Of a stretch of DNA of 64,000 bases, positions 57,158 through 64,000 are shown one piece after another; positions within the stretch are counted from its first letter, which is position 1; every line of letters starts with the position of its first letter. The DNA lies in the NCBI GenBank assembly GCA_018816865.1, contig JAHIUW010000036.1, positions 1 through 64,000 on the forward strand. Reading direction: 5' to 3'. Under the pieces are notes generated by a model, which worked only from the letters and a program-made list of their open reading frames with translations, was not told the DNA's origin and made no database searches. The position numbers and the translations under genes were made by a program. Origin of the DNA: Pseudomonadota bacterium (lineage in GTDB: Bacteria; Desulfobacterota; Desulfovibrionia; Desulfovibrionales; Desulfovibrionaceae).

Positions 57158-58525
57158 ATGAAACCCGTCAATCGAGAGATTTTTCGCGCTTACGACATCC
57201 GGGGCGTCGTGGACAAAGACTTCGACGATGAATGGGTCGAGGTCCTGGGCAAGGCCTGTGGCACCTATTTCCGCCGCCAGGGCCTGACCCAGGCCGTGGT
57301 GGCCCATGACTGCCGCCATTCCTCGCCGGGCTATCAGAGGCGCATGATTAGTGGCCTGACATCCACAGGCGTGGACGTGGTTTACCTGAATATGGTGGCC
57401 ACCCCGCTGCTCTATTTCGCGATCAAGAAGCTCGGCCACAAGGCCGGGGTGATGATCACCGCCAGCCACAACCCACCGGAATTCAACGGATTCAAGGTCT
57501 GGGCCGGAGAGTCCACCATCCATTCCGAAGAAATCCAGGAAGTTTACCGCATCATGGCCTCCGGGGAATTCGAGACTGGCAGCGGCCTGGCCTCGGCCCA
57601 CGACATCGTGCCCAGCTATCTGAACGACCTGGCCTCACAGGTGACGCTGGCGCGCCCGGTCAAGGTCGTCCTGGACGGCGGCAACGGGTCGGGAGGCGAA
57701 GTCTGCGCCGAGTTGCTGCGGCGTATCGGGGCCGACGTCATCGAACAATACACCCGTCCTGACGGTAATTTCCCCAACCACCACCCCGACCCCACAGTGC
57801 CCAAGTACATGACCGACCTCATCAAGCGGGTCCCGGCAGAAGGCGCTGAACTGGGCATCGGCCTGGATGGCGACGCCGACCGCATCGGCGTCATCGATGA
57901 AACAGGCAAAATGATCTACGGCGACCAACTGCTGACCATCTATGCCCGCGACATCCTGACCCGCCTTCCCGGCGCATCCATCATCGGCGAGGTCAAGTGC
58001 ACCCACCTGATGTACAAGGACATCGCCGAGCACGGGGGCAAGCCCATCATGAACGCCACCGGACATTCGCTGATCAAGGCCAGAATGCAGGAGACCGGCG
58101 CGCTCCTGGCAGGCGAGATGAGCGGGCACATGTTCTTCGCAGACCGCTACTACGGTTTTGATGACGCCCTTTACTCGGCCATGCGCATCGTGGATATCCT
58201 GGCGCGCGCTCCGGGCAAACCCCTCAGCAGCTACCTCGCCGACTGGCCCAAGACATTCAATACCCCCGAGCTCCGCCAGGACTGCCCGGACGCCATCAAG
58301 TTCGACGTGGTCAGGCGGGCCCAGGAGTTTTTCAAGGGCAAATTTGATGTCATCGACGTGGACGGGGTGCGCATCGTGTTCCCCGACGGCTGGGGCCTGC
58401 TTCGGGCCTCCAACACCCAGCCCGTGCTGGTGCTGCGCTTCGAGGCCGAAAGCCCTGAGCGCCTGGAAGAGATACGCAAGGTCATCGAGGTTCCCCTGGC
58501 CGAATGGATCAAGGAAATGAGCTGA
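57158..58525 (+). CDS. manB: Phosphomannomutase / phosphoglucomutase
   Basis: A 455-aa alpha-D-phosphohexomutase. The phosphoserine loop is TASHNPPEFNGFK with Ser near residue 106, the metal loop GDGDADRIG-type DGDADRIGV near residue 240, and the sugar loop GEMSGHMFF near 323. The C-terminal phosphate-binding RASNTQPVLVLRFE completes the four domains. ATG 57158 has GAGAGG upstream. It supplies mannose- or glucose-1-phosphate for polysaccharide synthesis. Divergent from hflK. Confidence 0.93.
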   Translation: MKPVNREIFRAYDIRGVVDKDFDDEWVEVLGKACGTYFRRQGLTQAVVAHDCRHSSPGYQRRMISGLTSTGVDVVYLNMVATPLLYFAIKKLGHKAGVMITASHNPPEFNGFKVWAGESTIHSEEIQEVYRIMASGEFETGSGLASAHDIVPSYLNDLASQVTLARPVKVVLDGGNGSGGEVCAELLRRIGADVIEQYTRPDGNFPNHHPDPTVPKYMTDLIKRVPAEGAELGIGLDGDADRIGVIDETGKMIYGDQLLTIYARDILTRLPGASIIGEVKCTHLMYKDIAEHGGKPIMNATGHSLIKARMQETGALLAGEMSGHMFFADRYYGFDDALYSAMRIVDILARAPGKPLSSYLADWPKTFNTPELRQDCPDAIKFDVVRRAQEFFKGKFDVIDVDGVRIVFPDGWGLLRASNTQPVLVLRFEAESPERLEEIRKVIEVPLAEWIKEMS

Positions 58526-58552
58526 CCGCCAGCGAGGCGGAGGAAAAACACC

Positions 58553-59014
58553 ATGCCCAAGATACTCGTCGCCAATGCCATGGAACGCTGCATCGGCTGC
58601 CATTCCTGCTCCCTGGCCTGTGCCCGGCTGGTGCACGACAGCCTGTCCTGGACCCGCGCCGGCATCCGCATCGGATCGGCCGGCGGCCTGTCCACGGGGT
58701 TCGAAGCCACACTTTGCGTGGCTTGCGACCCGGCGCCCTGCGCCGAGGCCTGTCCCACAGGGGCCTACAGCCAGCGCAAGGGCGGCGGGGTCAAGGTCAA
58801 GCGTGAGGTCTGTATCCGCTGCGGCGAATGCGCCAAGGTCTGCCCCGTGGGCGCCATCAGCATGAGCCTTGAGGACGGCTTCCCGTACGTCTGCATCCAC
58901 TGCGGACGATGCGTGTCCTACTGCCCGCACGAATGCCTGGAATTGACGGCGGTAATCAAACGCCGCAGCCGCCCCCTGCCCGGGGAAACGATCAAGGGAG
59001 ACCTCCATGAGTGA
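58553..59014 (+). CDS. Ferredoxin-like 4Fe-4S protein associated with AOR
   Basis: A 153-aa protein with four Cys clusters: CIGCHSCSLAC (about residues 13-23), CVACDPAPCAEACP (about 55-68), CIRCGECAKVCP (about 87-98) and CIHCGRCVSYCP (about 117-128). This layout, as in HycB/DmsB-type electron-transfer subunits, fits up to four 4Fe-4S clusters. Its stop overlaps the aor start by 8 nt, so it is the likely electron acceptor for the enzyme. Confidence 0.9.
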   Translation: MPKILVANAMERCIGCHSCSLACARLVHDSLSWTRAGIRIGSAGGLSTGFEATLCVACDPAPCAEACPTGAYSQRKGGGVKVKREVCIRCGECAKVCPVGAISMSLEDGFPYVCIHCGRCVSYCPHECLELTAVIKRRSRPLPGETIKGDLHE

Positions 59015-60776
59015 CCGTCCGTTCCACATCATGCATCTGGACATGGCGACCGGGCGCGGCGAGCGTTCGGATTTCCTTTCCCCGGCCCAGTGCTTGGGCG
59101 GATCCGGGCTGGCGGCCAAGCTCTTTGAAAAGTTCGGCCACACCGACCTGCCCGCCCTGCATCCCGATCAGCCGCTGATCTTCGCCATCGGCCCCCTGAC
59201 CGGGCACTTCCCGCTGATGAGCAAGGTGGTCTGCGGGTTCAAGTCCCCCTACAACGAGCAATACGCCGAGTCCCATGCGGGCGGACGACTGGCCCTGTCC
59301 CTGCGCTTCGCGGGCTACGACGCCCTGGTCATTACGGGCCGAGCGGCGCGCCTGTCCGCGCTGTTTGTGGCCGGACAGAGGCTGCGCCTGGACGACGTGG
59401 AATACATGCGCGGGCGTGATGTCTTCACCACGGGCAAATACCTGCGCCACCGGGCCGGGTCCGGCGGACACCGCAGCATCTTCCGCATCGGCCCCGCGGG
59501 CGAAAACCTCTGCTCCTACGCCTGCATCAATGTGGACTCCTTCCGCCATTTCGGACGGCTGGGCTCCGGCGCGGTCATGGGGGCCAAGAACCTGAAGGCC
59601 GTGGTCGTGGAAGGCGACCGCGAACTGCCCCTGGCCGGAGGCAAGGAGTACAAGGAGCTCTTCAAGTCCATCTATGCCGACCTGACCGCCACGGACATGA
59701 TGAGCAAGTATCACAACCTGGGCACCGCCGAAAATCTGCTGGCGCTGAACGAACTCTCGGCCCTGCCCTGGAACAACCTCCAGAAGACCAAAAGTCCCGA
59801 GATCGAGGGCATCTCGGGAGAGCGCATTGCTGAACAGCTACTGCTCAAACAAACCGCCTGCTCGGGCTGCCCGGTGGGCTGCATCCACATCGGCCTGTTG
59901 CGCGAAAAATTCGCCGACGAAAACGAATACCTCTACCGCCAGGTCTCCTACGATTACGAGCCGGTGTTCGCCTGCGGCTCCATGCTGGGCTTAACCAACG
60001 CCTCGGAGGTCCTGGCCGTGCTGGACGCCTGCGAACGCCAGGGCATGGATGTGATGAGTGCGGGGGTGGCCCTGGCCTGGGCCGCCGAGGCCTTGGAAAA
60101 GGGCCTGATCAGCGAACAGGAGACCCTCCTACCCCTGGCCTTCGGCGATTCCAAGGGCTTCGTCGCGGCCATGGACTGTCTGGGAGGACGGACCAACGAT
60201 TTCTACGAGATCCTGGCCCGCGGGGCCATGGTCGCCGCCGAGCACTACGGGGGCGAGGACTTCGCCTGCGTCTTGGGCCAGGAGATGGCCGGCTACGCCA
60301 CGGGCGAGGTCTTCTACGTCTCCCAGTCCATGGGCTTTCGGCATTCGCACTTGGACAGCGGCGGCTATTCCTACGACCAGACCGCCAAGGACAAGGACGC
60401 GGACAAGGCCGTGGACTTCCTGGTGAAGGACGAACGCGGTCGGGTGATGTTGACCAGCATGGTCTCCTGTCTGTTCGCGCGCAAAATCTACTCCGGCGAG
60501 CGCGTGGCCGAGGCCCTGTGTTCCGTGGGCCTCGCCGACACCGCCGCGAACCTCGACGCCAAAGCCGACGAGATGCAGCGTCTGCGCTGGCGGCTGAAGC
60601 TGGCCACGGGCTTCGACCCCACCGAGGCCCGCGTACCCAAGCGCTTCATGGAGGTGGTCACCTGGAAGGGTGCCATGGACCCGGCCTATCTGGCGGCATT
60701 GCAGACGCGCTACACGCAGTCCATCCTGGAGCTTGGTGCAGCCCCGGCTCCTGAGCCTGGCCCAGACCCGAAGTAG
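59007..60776 (+). CDS. aor: Aldehyde ferredoxin oxidoreductase
   Basis: Tungstopterin enzyme that oxidises aldehydes to carboxylic acids. The 589-aa protein has AESHAGG-like ESHAGGRLALSLRFAGYDALV (N-terminal tungstopterin region, partly quoted), VDSFRHFGRLGSGAVMGAKNLKA near residues 178-200, and the 4Fe-4S ligands in CSGCPVGC near residues 289-296. The fourth Cys ligand is probably in MVSCLFARKIYS near 490. Cofactor metal (W or Mo) cannot be told from sequence. The C-terminal tail is Pro-rich. Confidence 0.93.
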   Translation: MSDRPFHIMHLDMATGRGERSDFLSPAQCLGGSGLAAKLFEKFGHTDLPALHPDQPLIFAIGPLTGHFPLMSKVVCGFKSPYNEQYAESHAGGRLALSLRFAGYDALVITGRAARLSALFVAGQRLRLDDVEYMRGRDVFTTGKYLRHRAGSGGHRSIFRIGPAGENLCSYACINVDSFRHFGRLGSGAVMGAKNLKAVVVEGDRELPLAGGKEYKELFKSIYADLTATDMMSKYHNLGTAENLLALNELSALPWNNLQKTKSPEIEGISGERIAEQLLLKQTACSGCPVGCIHIGLLREKFADENEYLYRQVSYDYEPVFACGSMLGLTNASEVLAVLDACERQGMDVMSAGVALAWAAEALEKGLISEQETLLPLAFGDSKGFVAAMDCLGGRTNDFYEILARGAMVAAEHYGGEDFACVLGQEMAGYATGEVFYVSQSMGFRHSHLDSGGYSYDQTAKDKDADKAVDFLVKDERGRVMLTSMVSCLFARKIYSGERVAEALCSVGLADTAANLDAKADEMQRLRWRLKLATGFDPTEARVPKRFMEVVTWKGAMDPAYLAALQTRYTQSILELGAAPAPEPGPDPK

Positions 60777-60950
60777 TCCTCGATCTCCAAGACTGCGCGC
60801 CCCGGGTGCTGCCTGGTCACAGACCACACCTCCCAGCGACGTCGCCGCTGCGGGTGGTCCAGGGCCGGGCTGGACCTTGGAGCCGTGGCGTCGTATTCTT
60901 TACTCGTACAACCCCTGAAATACTCGTCATCAATCTTCGAGAGTGGATAC

Positions 60951-62177
60951 GTGCGCAAAAAAATCATCATCGCCATCCTGCTGTTCGCCGCGTCGGCCCT
61001 GGCCCTGTTCTGGACCACCCATCGCGGTACCGGCAAAATCGAAATCCTGAAGACTGTCAGGGTGGAACGCGGAGAGGTCCGCAACCAGTTGGAGGCCACG
61101 GGCATCATCAAGGCCCAGGTGGGGGCCATCGTCAAGATCGGGGCCCAGGCCACCGGACGCATCACCCGGATGAACGTCCGCGTGGGCGACCCGGTCAAAC
61201 AGGGCGACCTGATCGCGGCCATTGACGACCGCGAGCTGAAAGCCTCCGAGGCCGAAGCCGAGGCCCGCCTGGATCGCGCCAGGGCCGATCTGTCCCGCAC
61301 CAAGACGACCGCCCCCTTGCTGATCACCGAGGCCGAGGCAGAGATGGAGGCCGCAGCCGCCCAGCTGAACTACGCCGTGCTGAGCTTCGAACGCCAGCGC
61401 CAATTGGCCGAAGCCGATCTGGTGGCCAAGGACGCCCTGGACGACGCGCGCCAGAACGCGGCAGTCAAGAAAAGCGCCCTGCGCGCCAAAGTCTCGGCCC
61501 TGGAACGGATACGCTCCGAGACCGCCGAGGACCAGCGCAAGGCAGCCAAGTCCCTGGCCCAGGAGCGGGCCGCCCTGGACTCCATCCGCACCAAACTCTC
61601 CTACACGCGCATCATCAGCCCGCTGACGGGCGTGGTCAGCCAGGTAGCCGCCCAGGAAGGCGAAACCGTGGTCACGGGCCTGGAAGTGGCCAACCTGATC
61701 ACCGTGCTCGACCCCACGCGCCTGGAGATGTGGATCTACGTGGACGAGACGGACATCGGTCGGGTCATCCCGGGCCTGCCTGTGGATTTCCAGGTGGACG
61801 CCTACCCCGGTGACGTCTTCAGCGGCAGCATCGACCAGATTTACCCCGAGCCCGAAATCCGCGACAACATCGTCTACTACCAGGCCCTGGTGCGTCTGGA
61901 GAAGGAGCAGGCCCTGCGCCTGCGCCCGGAGATGACCACCCAGTGCCAGGTCATCGTGGAGATCAAAAAGGATGTTCTGGCCCTGCCCAATGCCGCCCTG
62001 AAGTGGGTGGATGGACAGCAGGTGGTGTTCGTGTCCGACGACTCCGGGGTGCGCAAGGTGAGCCCGGAACTGGGCCTGTCCGGAGTCACGCACTCCGAGG
62101 TGCTCTCGGGCCTGTCCGCGGGCGATGCCGTGGCCACCCAATTGGTGCTGCCCGGCCAGAAAAAGAAGGAGGACTAG
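60951..62177 (+). CDS. MacA/HlyD-type periplasmic adaptor protein
   Basis: A 408-aa membrane-fusion protein. One N-terminal anchor helix (IIIAILLFAASALALFW), a lipoyl/barrel-sandwich half (VGAIVKIGAQATGRITRMNVRVGD, partly quoted), a long coiled-coil hairpin (about residues 95-220) and a second half with YTRIISPLTGVVSQVAAQEGE. Links an inner-membrane ABC exporter to an outer-membrane channel. GTG 60951 (VRKKII) is used; longer frames start in poor context. Followed by its ATPase gene after 3 bp. Confidence 0.88.
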   Translation: MRKKIIIAILLFAASALALFWTTHRGTGKIEILKTVRVERGEVRNQLEATGIIKAQVGAIVKIGAQATGRITRMNVRVGDPVKQGDLIAAIDDRELKASEAEAEARLDRARADLSRTKTTAPLLITEAEAEMEAAAAQLNYAVLSFERQRQLAEADLVAKDALDDARQNAAVKKSALRAKVSALERIRSETAEDQRKAAKSLAQERAALDSIRTKLSYTRIISPLTGVVSQVAAQEGETVVTGLEVANLITVLDPTRLEMWIYVDETDIGRVIPGLPVDFQVDAYPGDVFSGSIDQIYPEPEIRDNIVYYQALVRLEKEQALRLRPEMTTQCQVIVEIKKDVLALPNAALKWVDGQQVVFVSDDSGVRKVSPELGLSGVTHSEVLSGLSAGDAVATQLVLPGQKKKED

Positions 62178-62180
62178 CCC

Positions 62181-62864
62181 ATGGGCGACGCCCCCCTCAT
62201 CCGTCTGGAAGGCGTGTCCAAGCGCTACGTTCAGGGCGAATTGACCACCGAGGTCCTGAAGGGGCTCGACCTGACCATCAACCGGGGTGATTTCGTTGCC
62301 CTGCAAGGCCCCTCGGGCTCGGGCAAGTCCACTTTGTTGCATATTCTTGGCCTGCTGGACCGGCCCACCACGGGCCGCTACCTGCTGTCGGGCCAGGATG
62401 TGTCCTCCATGGACGACGACGCCCAGTCCGGAGTGCGTAACACCCAGTTCGGCTTCGTGTTCCAGAGTTTCTACCTGATCCCCTACGCCTCGGCCCTGGA
62501 AAACGTGCTGCTGCCCGGACTGTACGGAACCAAATCACGTCGCGAGCTCACCCTGCGCGCCCAGGAGATCCTGGACCAGGTGGGACTGACGGACCGGGCG
62601 GGGTATCGCCCCTCCCAACTCTCCGGCGGGCAGCAGCAGCGAGTGGCCCTGGCCCGTGCGTTGCTGAACCGGCCCGCCGTGATTTTCGCCGATGAACCCA
62701 CGGGCCAACTCGACTCCACCACCAGCGGCGAAATCATGTCTCTGCTGGCCCAGATCAATGCGGGGGGCACCACCGTGATCATGGTCACCCACGACGAGGA
62801 GACGGCCTCCTACGCAGCCTCCTCCATACAGATGCTGGACGGGGCCATTGCGCAAAGCGACTGA
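62181..62864 (+). CDS. ABC transporter ATP-binding protein, MacB/LolD type
   Basis: A 227-aa ATPase of the MacB/LolD/FtsE group. It has Walker [10 protein letters not shown] near residue 40, the Q-loop [10 protein letters not shown], the signature [15 protein letters not shown], Walker [13 protein letters not shown] and VTHDEE. It operates with the adaptor before it and the permease after it. The substrate could be a peptide, antibiotic, siderophore or lipoprotein and cannot be decided. Confidence 0.93.
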   Translation: MGDAPLIRLEGVSKRYVQGELTTEVLKGLDLTINRGDFVALQGPSGSGKSTLLHILGLLDRPTTGRYLLSGQDVSSMDDDAQSGVRNTQFGFVFQSFYLIPYASALENVLLPGLYGTKSRRELTLRAQEILDQVGLTDRAGYRPSQLSGGQQQRVALARALLNRPAVIFADEPTGQLDSTTSGEIMSLLAQINAGGTTVIMVTHDEETASYAASSIQMLDGAIAQSD

Positions 62865-64000
62865 GACCCTCGTCACCCTGGGCCGTGTCTTTGGTTTCGC
62901 CCTGGAAGCGGTCTGGGCCTACAAGCTGCGTAGCGTATTCGTCACAGCGGGCATCGCCATGGGCATTGCCGCGCTCACGGTGATCGTGACCAGCGTGGAC
63001 GGTGCCCAGCGCAAGGCCCTGGAGATTGTGGACATGTTCGGGCCCGATGCGGTCTTCGTCCTGGGCGGGGACATCAAGAGCCGCGCCGTGGGCAGGCGCA
63101 CCATGACCCTGTCCTGGGAGGACGCCCGCAGGCTCAAGCAATCCCTGCCCGGGGCGTACCTGGTGGTGCCCATGCGCGCCAAGACCGGCGTCATGGCTCG
63201 CCACGCCGGCAAGAGTAAAGAGATCCCCGTGGTGGTTGGCGCCACCGAATCCTACGCCGAGGTCTGGAACTGGCCCCTGTCCGAAGGTCGGGACATCAAC
63301 CTCCAGGATGTGTCCCTGGGGGCCAAGGTGGGACTGATCGGCGACCAGGTCGCCGAGGAACTCTTCGGGGACGAGTCGCCCATCGGCAAGGTGGTCTTCC
63401 TGGGCGATCTGCCCGTGCAGATCATCGGGCGGCTGTCCTACCGGGGATTCACGGGCGGCGGGTCGAGCATCGACGAACGCATGATCATCCCCCTGACCAC
63501 CCTCACCCAGCGCTTCAACATGAATCGCAAATACTTCCGCGCCCTGCGCATCAAATTCCACGACCCGGAGCGCATGAGCGTGCATGTGGAGAACACCCGC
63601 TCGCTGCTGCGGCACCTGCACGGGCTGAAGGATGGCGAAGACGACGACTTCAGCATCCTGACCGCCGACGAGATCCTGAAATTCATCGGCATGCTCAAGG
63701 GCGGACTGGTGGTCTTTCTGGGGGTCACGGCCACAGTGGCCATGCTGGTCGGCGGTTTCGTGCTGGCCAACCTGTTCTACATCAGCGTCAGCGAACGAAC
63801 CTCGGAAATCGGGCTGCGCAAGGCTCTGGGGGCCAAGGCCTGGACCATTACGGCGCAGTTCCTGTTCGAGGCCGCCATCCTGACCATCGCCGGGGCGCTC
63901 ATCGGCATGGGCCTGGGCCTGGGCCTGGGACAAATGCTGACCCGCTTGGGAATTCTGGAAATCCAGTTCTCGCTCAAGGCCTTTGTCCTGGCACTCAGCT
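62848..64000 (+). CDS. MacB/FtsX-type ABC permease, cut by the right edge
   Basis: The frame starts at a TTG that overlaps the ATPase end by 17 nt and has GGACGGGG upstream; an ATG at 62959 would be too internal. A first helix (VFVTAGIAMGIAALTVIVTSV) is followed by a large periplasmic MacB-PCD-like domain and then the FtsX helices starting GGLVVFLGVTATVAMLVGGF. SERTSEIGLRKALGAK is the classic cytoplasmic coupling motif of the family. About 384 residues are seen with two or more helices; the last part is missing. It completes an adaptor-ATPase-permease export system. Confidence 0.88.
   Translation, partial: MRKATETLVTLGRVFGFALEAVWAYKLRSVFVTAGIAMGIAALTVIVTSVDGAQRKALEIVDMFGPDAVFVLGGDIKSRAVGRRTMTLSWEDARRLKQSLPGAYLVVPMRAKTGVMARHAGKSKEIPVVVGATESYAEVWNWPLSEGRDINLQDVSLGAKVGLIGDQVAEELFGDESPIGKVVFLGDLPVQIIGRLSYRGFTGGGSSIDERMIIPLTTLTQRFNMNRKYFRALRIKFHDPERMSVHVENTRSLLRHLHGLKDGEDDDFSILTADEILKFIGMLKGGLVVFLGVTATVAMLVGGFVLANLFYISVSERTSEIGLRKALGAKAWTITAQFLFEAAILTIAGALIGMGLGLGLGQMLTRLGILEIQFSLKAFVLALS

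Overview
The window is about 64 kb of GC-rich (roughly 60 % or more) bacterial chromosome with tightly packed genes. Its content fits a Desulfovibrio-like sulfate reducer (Desulfobacterota, Desulfovibrionaceae or a near relative). It has a tungsten-type aldehyde ferredoxin oxidoreductase with its own ferredoxin, and an eight-haem cytochrome fused to a cytochrome-bd-like membrane domain. TrmD is fused to a second SPOUT domain, and mannose-type PTS genes sit in a translation operon. The taxonomic placement is inferred from gene content; no rRNA or tRNA gene was seen.

Left part (1-12.5 kb): TrmI and a divergent radical SAM protein; a rightward run of RNase G, QueH, a membrane protein and HemW; a flagellin with a sigma28-type promoter; a leftward Mla-type lipid transport operon whose MCE protein carries a predicted C-terminal beta-barrel; and a GAF/HD-GYP protein.

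Middle left (12.5-29 kb): a GntR/FadR-type regulator with two palindromic operators heads an operon with a half-size TauE and an FMN 2-hydroxy-acid oxidoreductase. Then come a diguanylate cyclase, an HD phosphohydrolase, argJ, secA, a GlcF-like Fe-S protein, an EamA transporter and a multi-PAS histidine kinase. Next is a tandemly duplicated two-gene cassette of unknown membrane-anchored coiled-coil proteins, followed by a GlcD-like flavoprotein.

Middle (27-39 kb): one long leftward series reading ffh-rpsP-KH-rimM-trmD-rplS-rnhB-yraN-rsmI-(PTS IID)-ptsH-ptsI-smpB-glcD. It joins translation and protein targeting genes with an incomplete mannose-type PTS.

Right part (39-64 kb): the octahaem/bd-like electron-transfer pair; coaX, eno and folD; a PAS-GGDEF diguanylate cyclase; a DUF6125-like protein with a PEBP protein; a lipoprotein; an Asp/Glu-type racemase; panB with a nucleoside-recognition membrane protein; a divergent CI/Cro-like regulator pair; hflKC; a phosphomannomutase; ferredoxin plus AOR; and a MacAB/LolCDE-like export system cut by the right edge.

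Unexplained structure: a family of long imperfect-hairpin elements of about 117-128 nt recurs at 17925-18051, 45221-45348, 45550-45674 and 50677-50793, with a possible remnant near 54650. Three copies begin in or at the stop codon of the preceding gene (secA, eno, racemase). The other strong novelty candidate is the duplicated coiled-coil cassette at 25360-27299, whose C-termini resemble degenerate MshEN/GspE-N domains.
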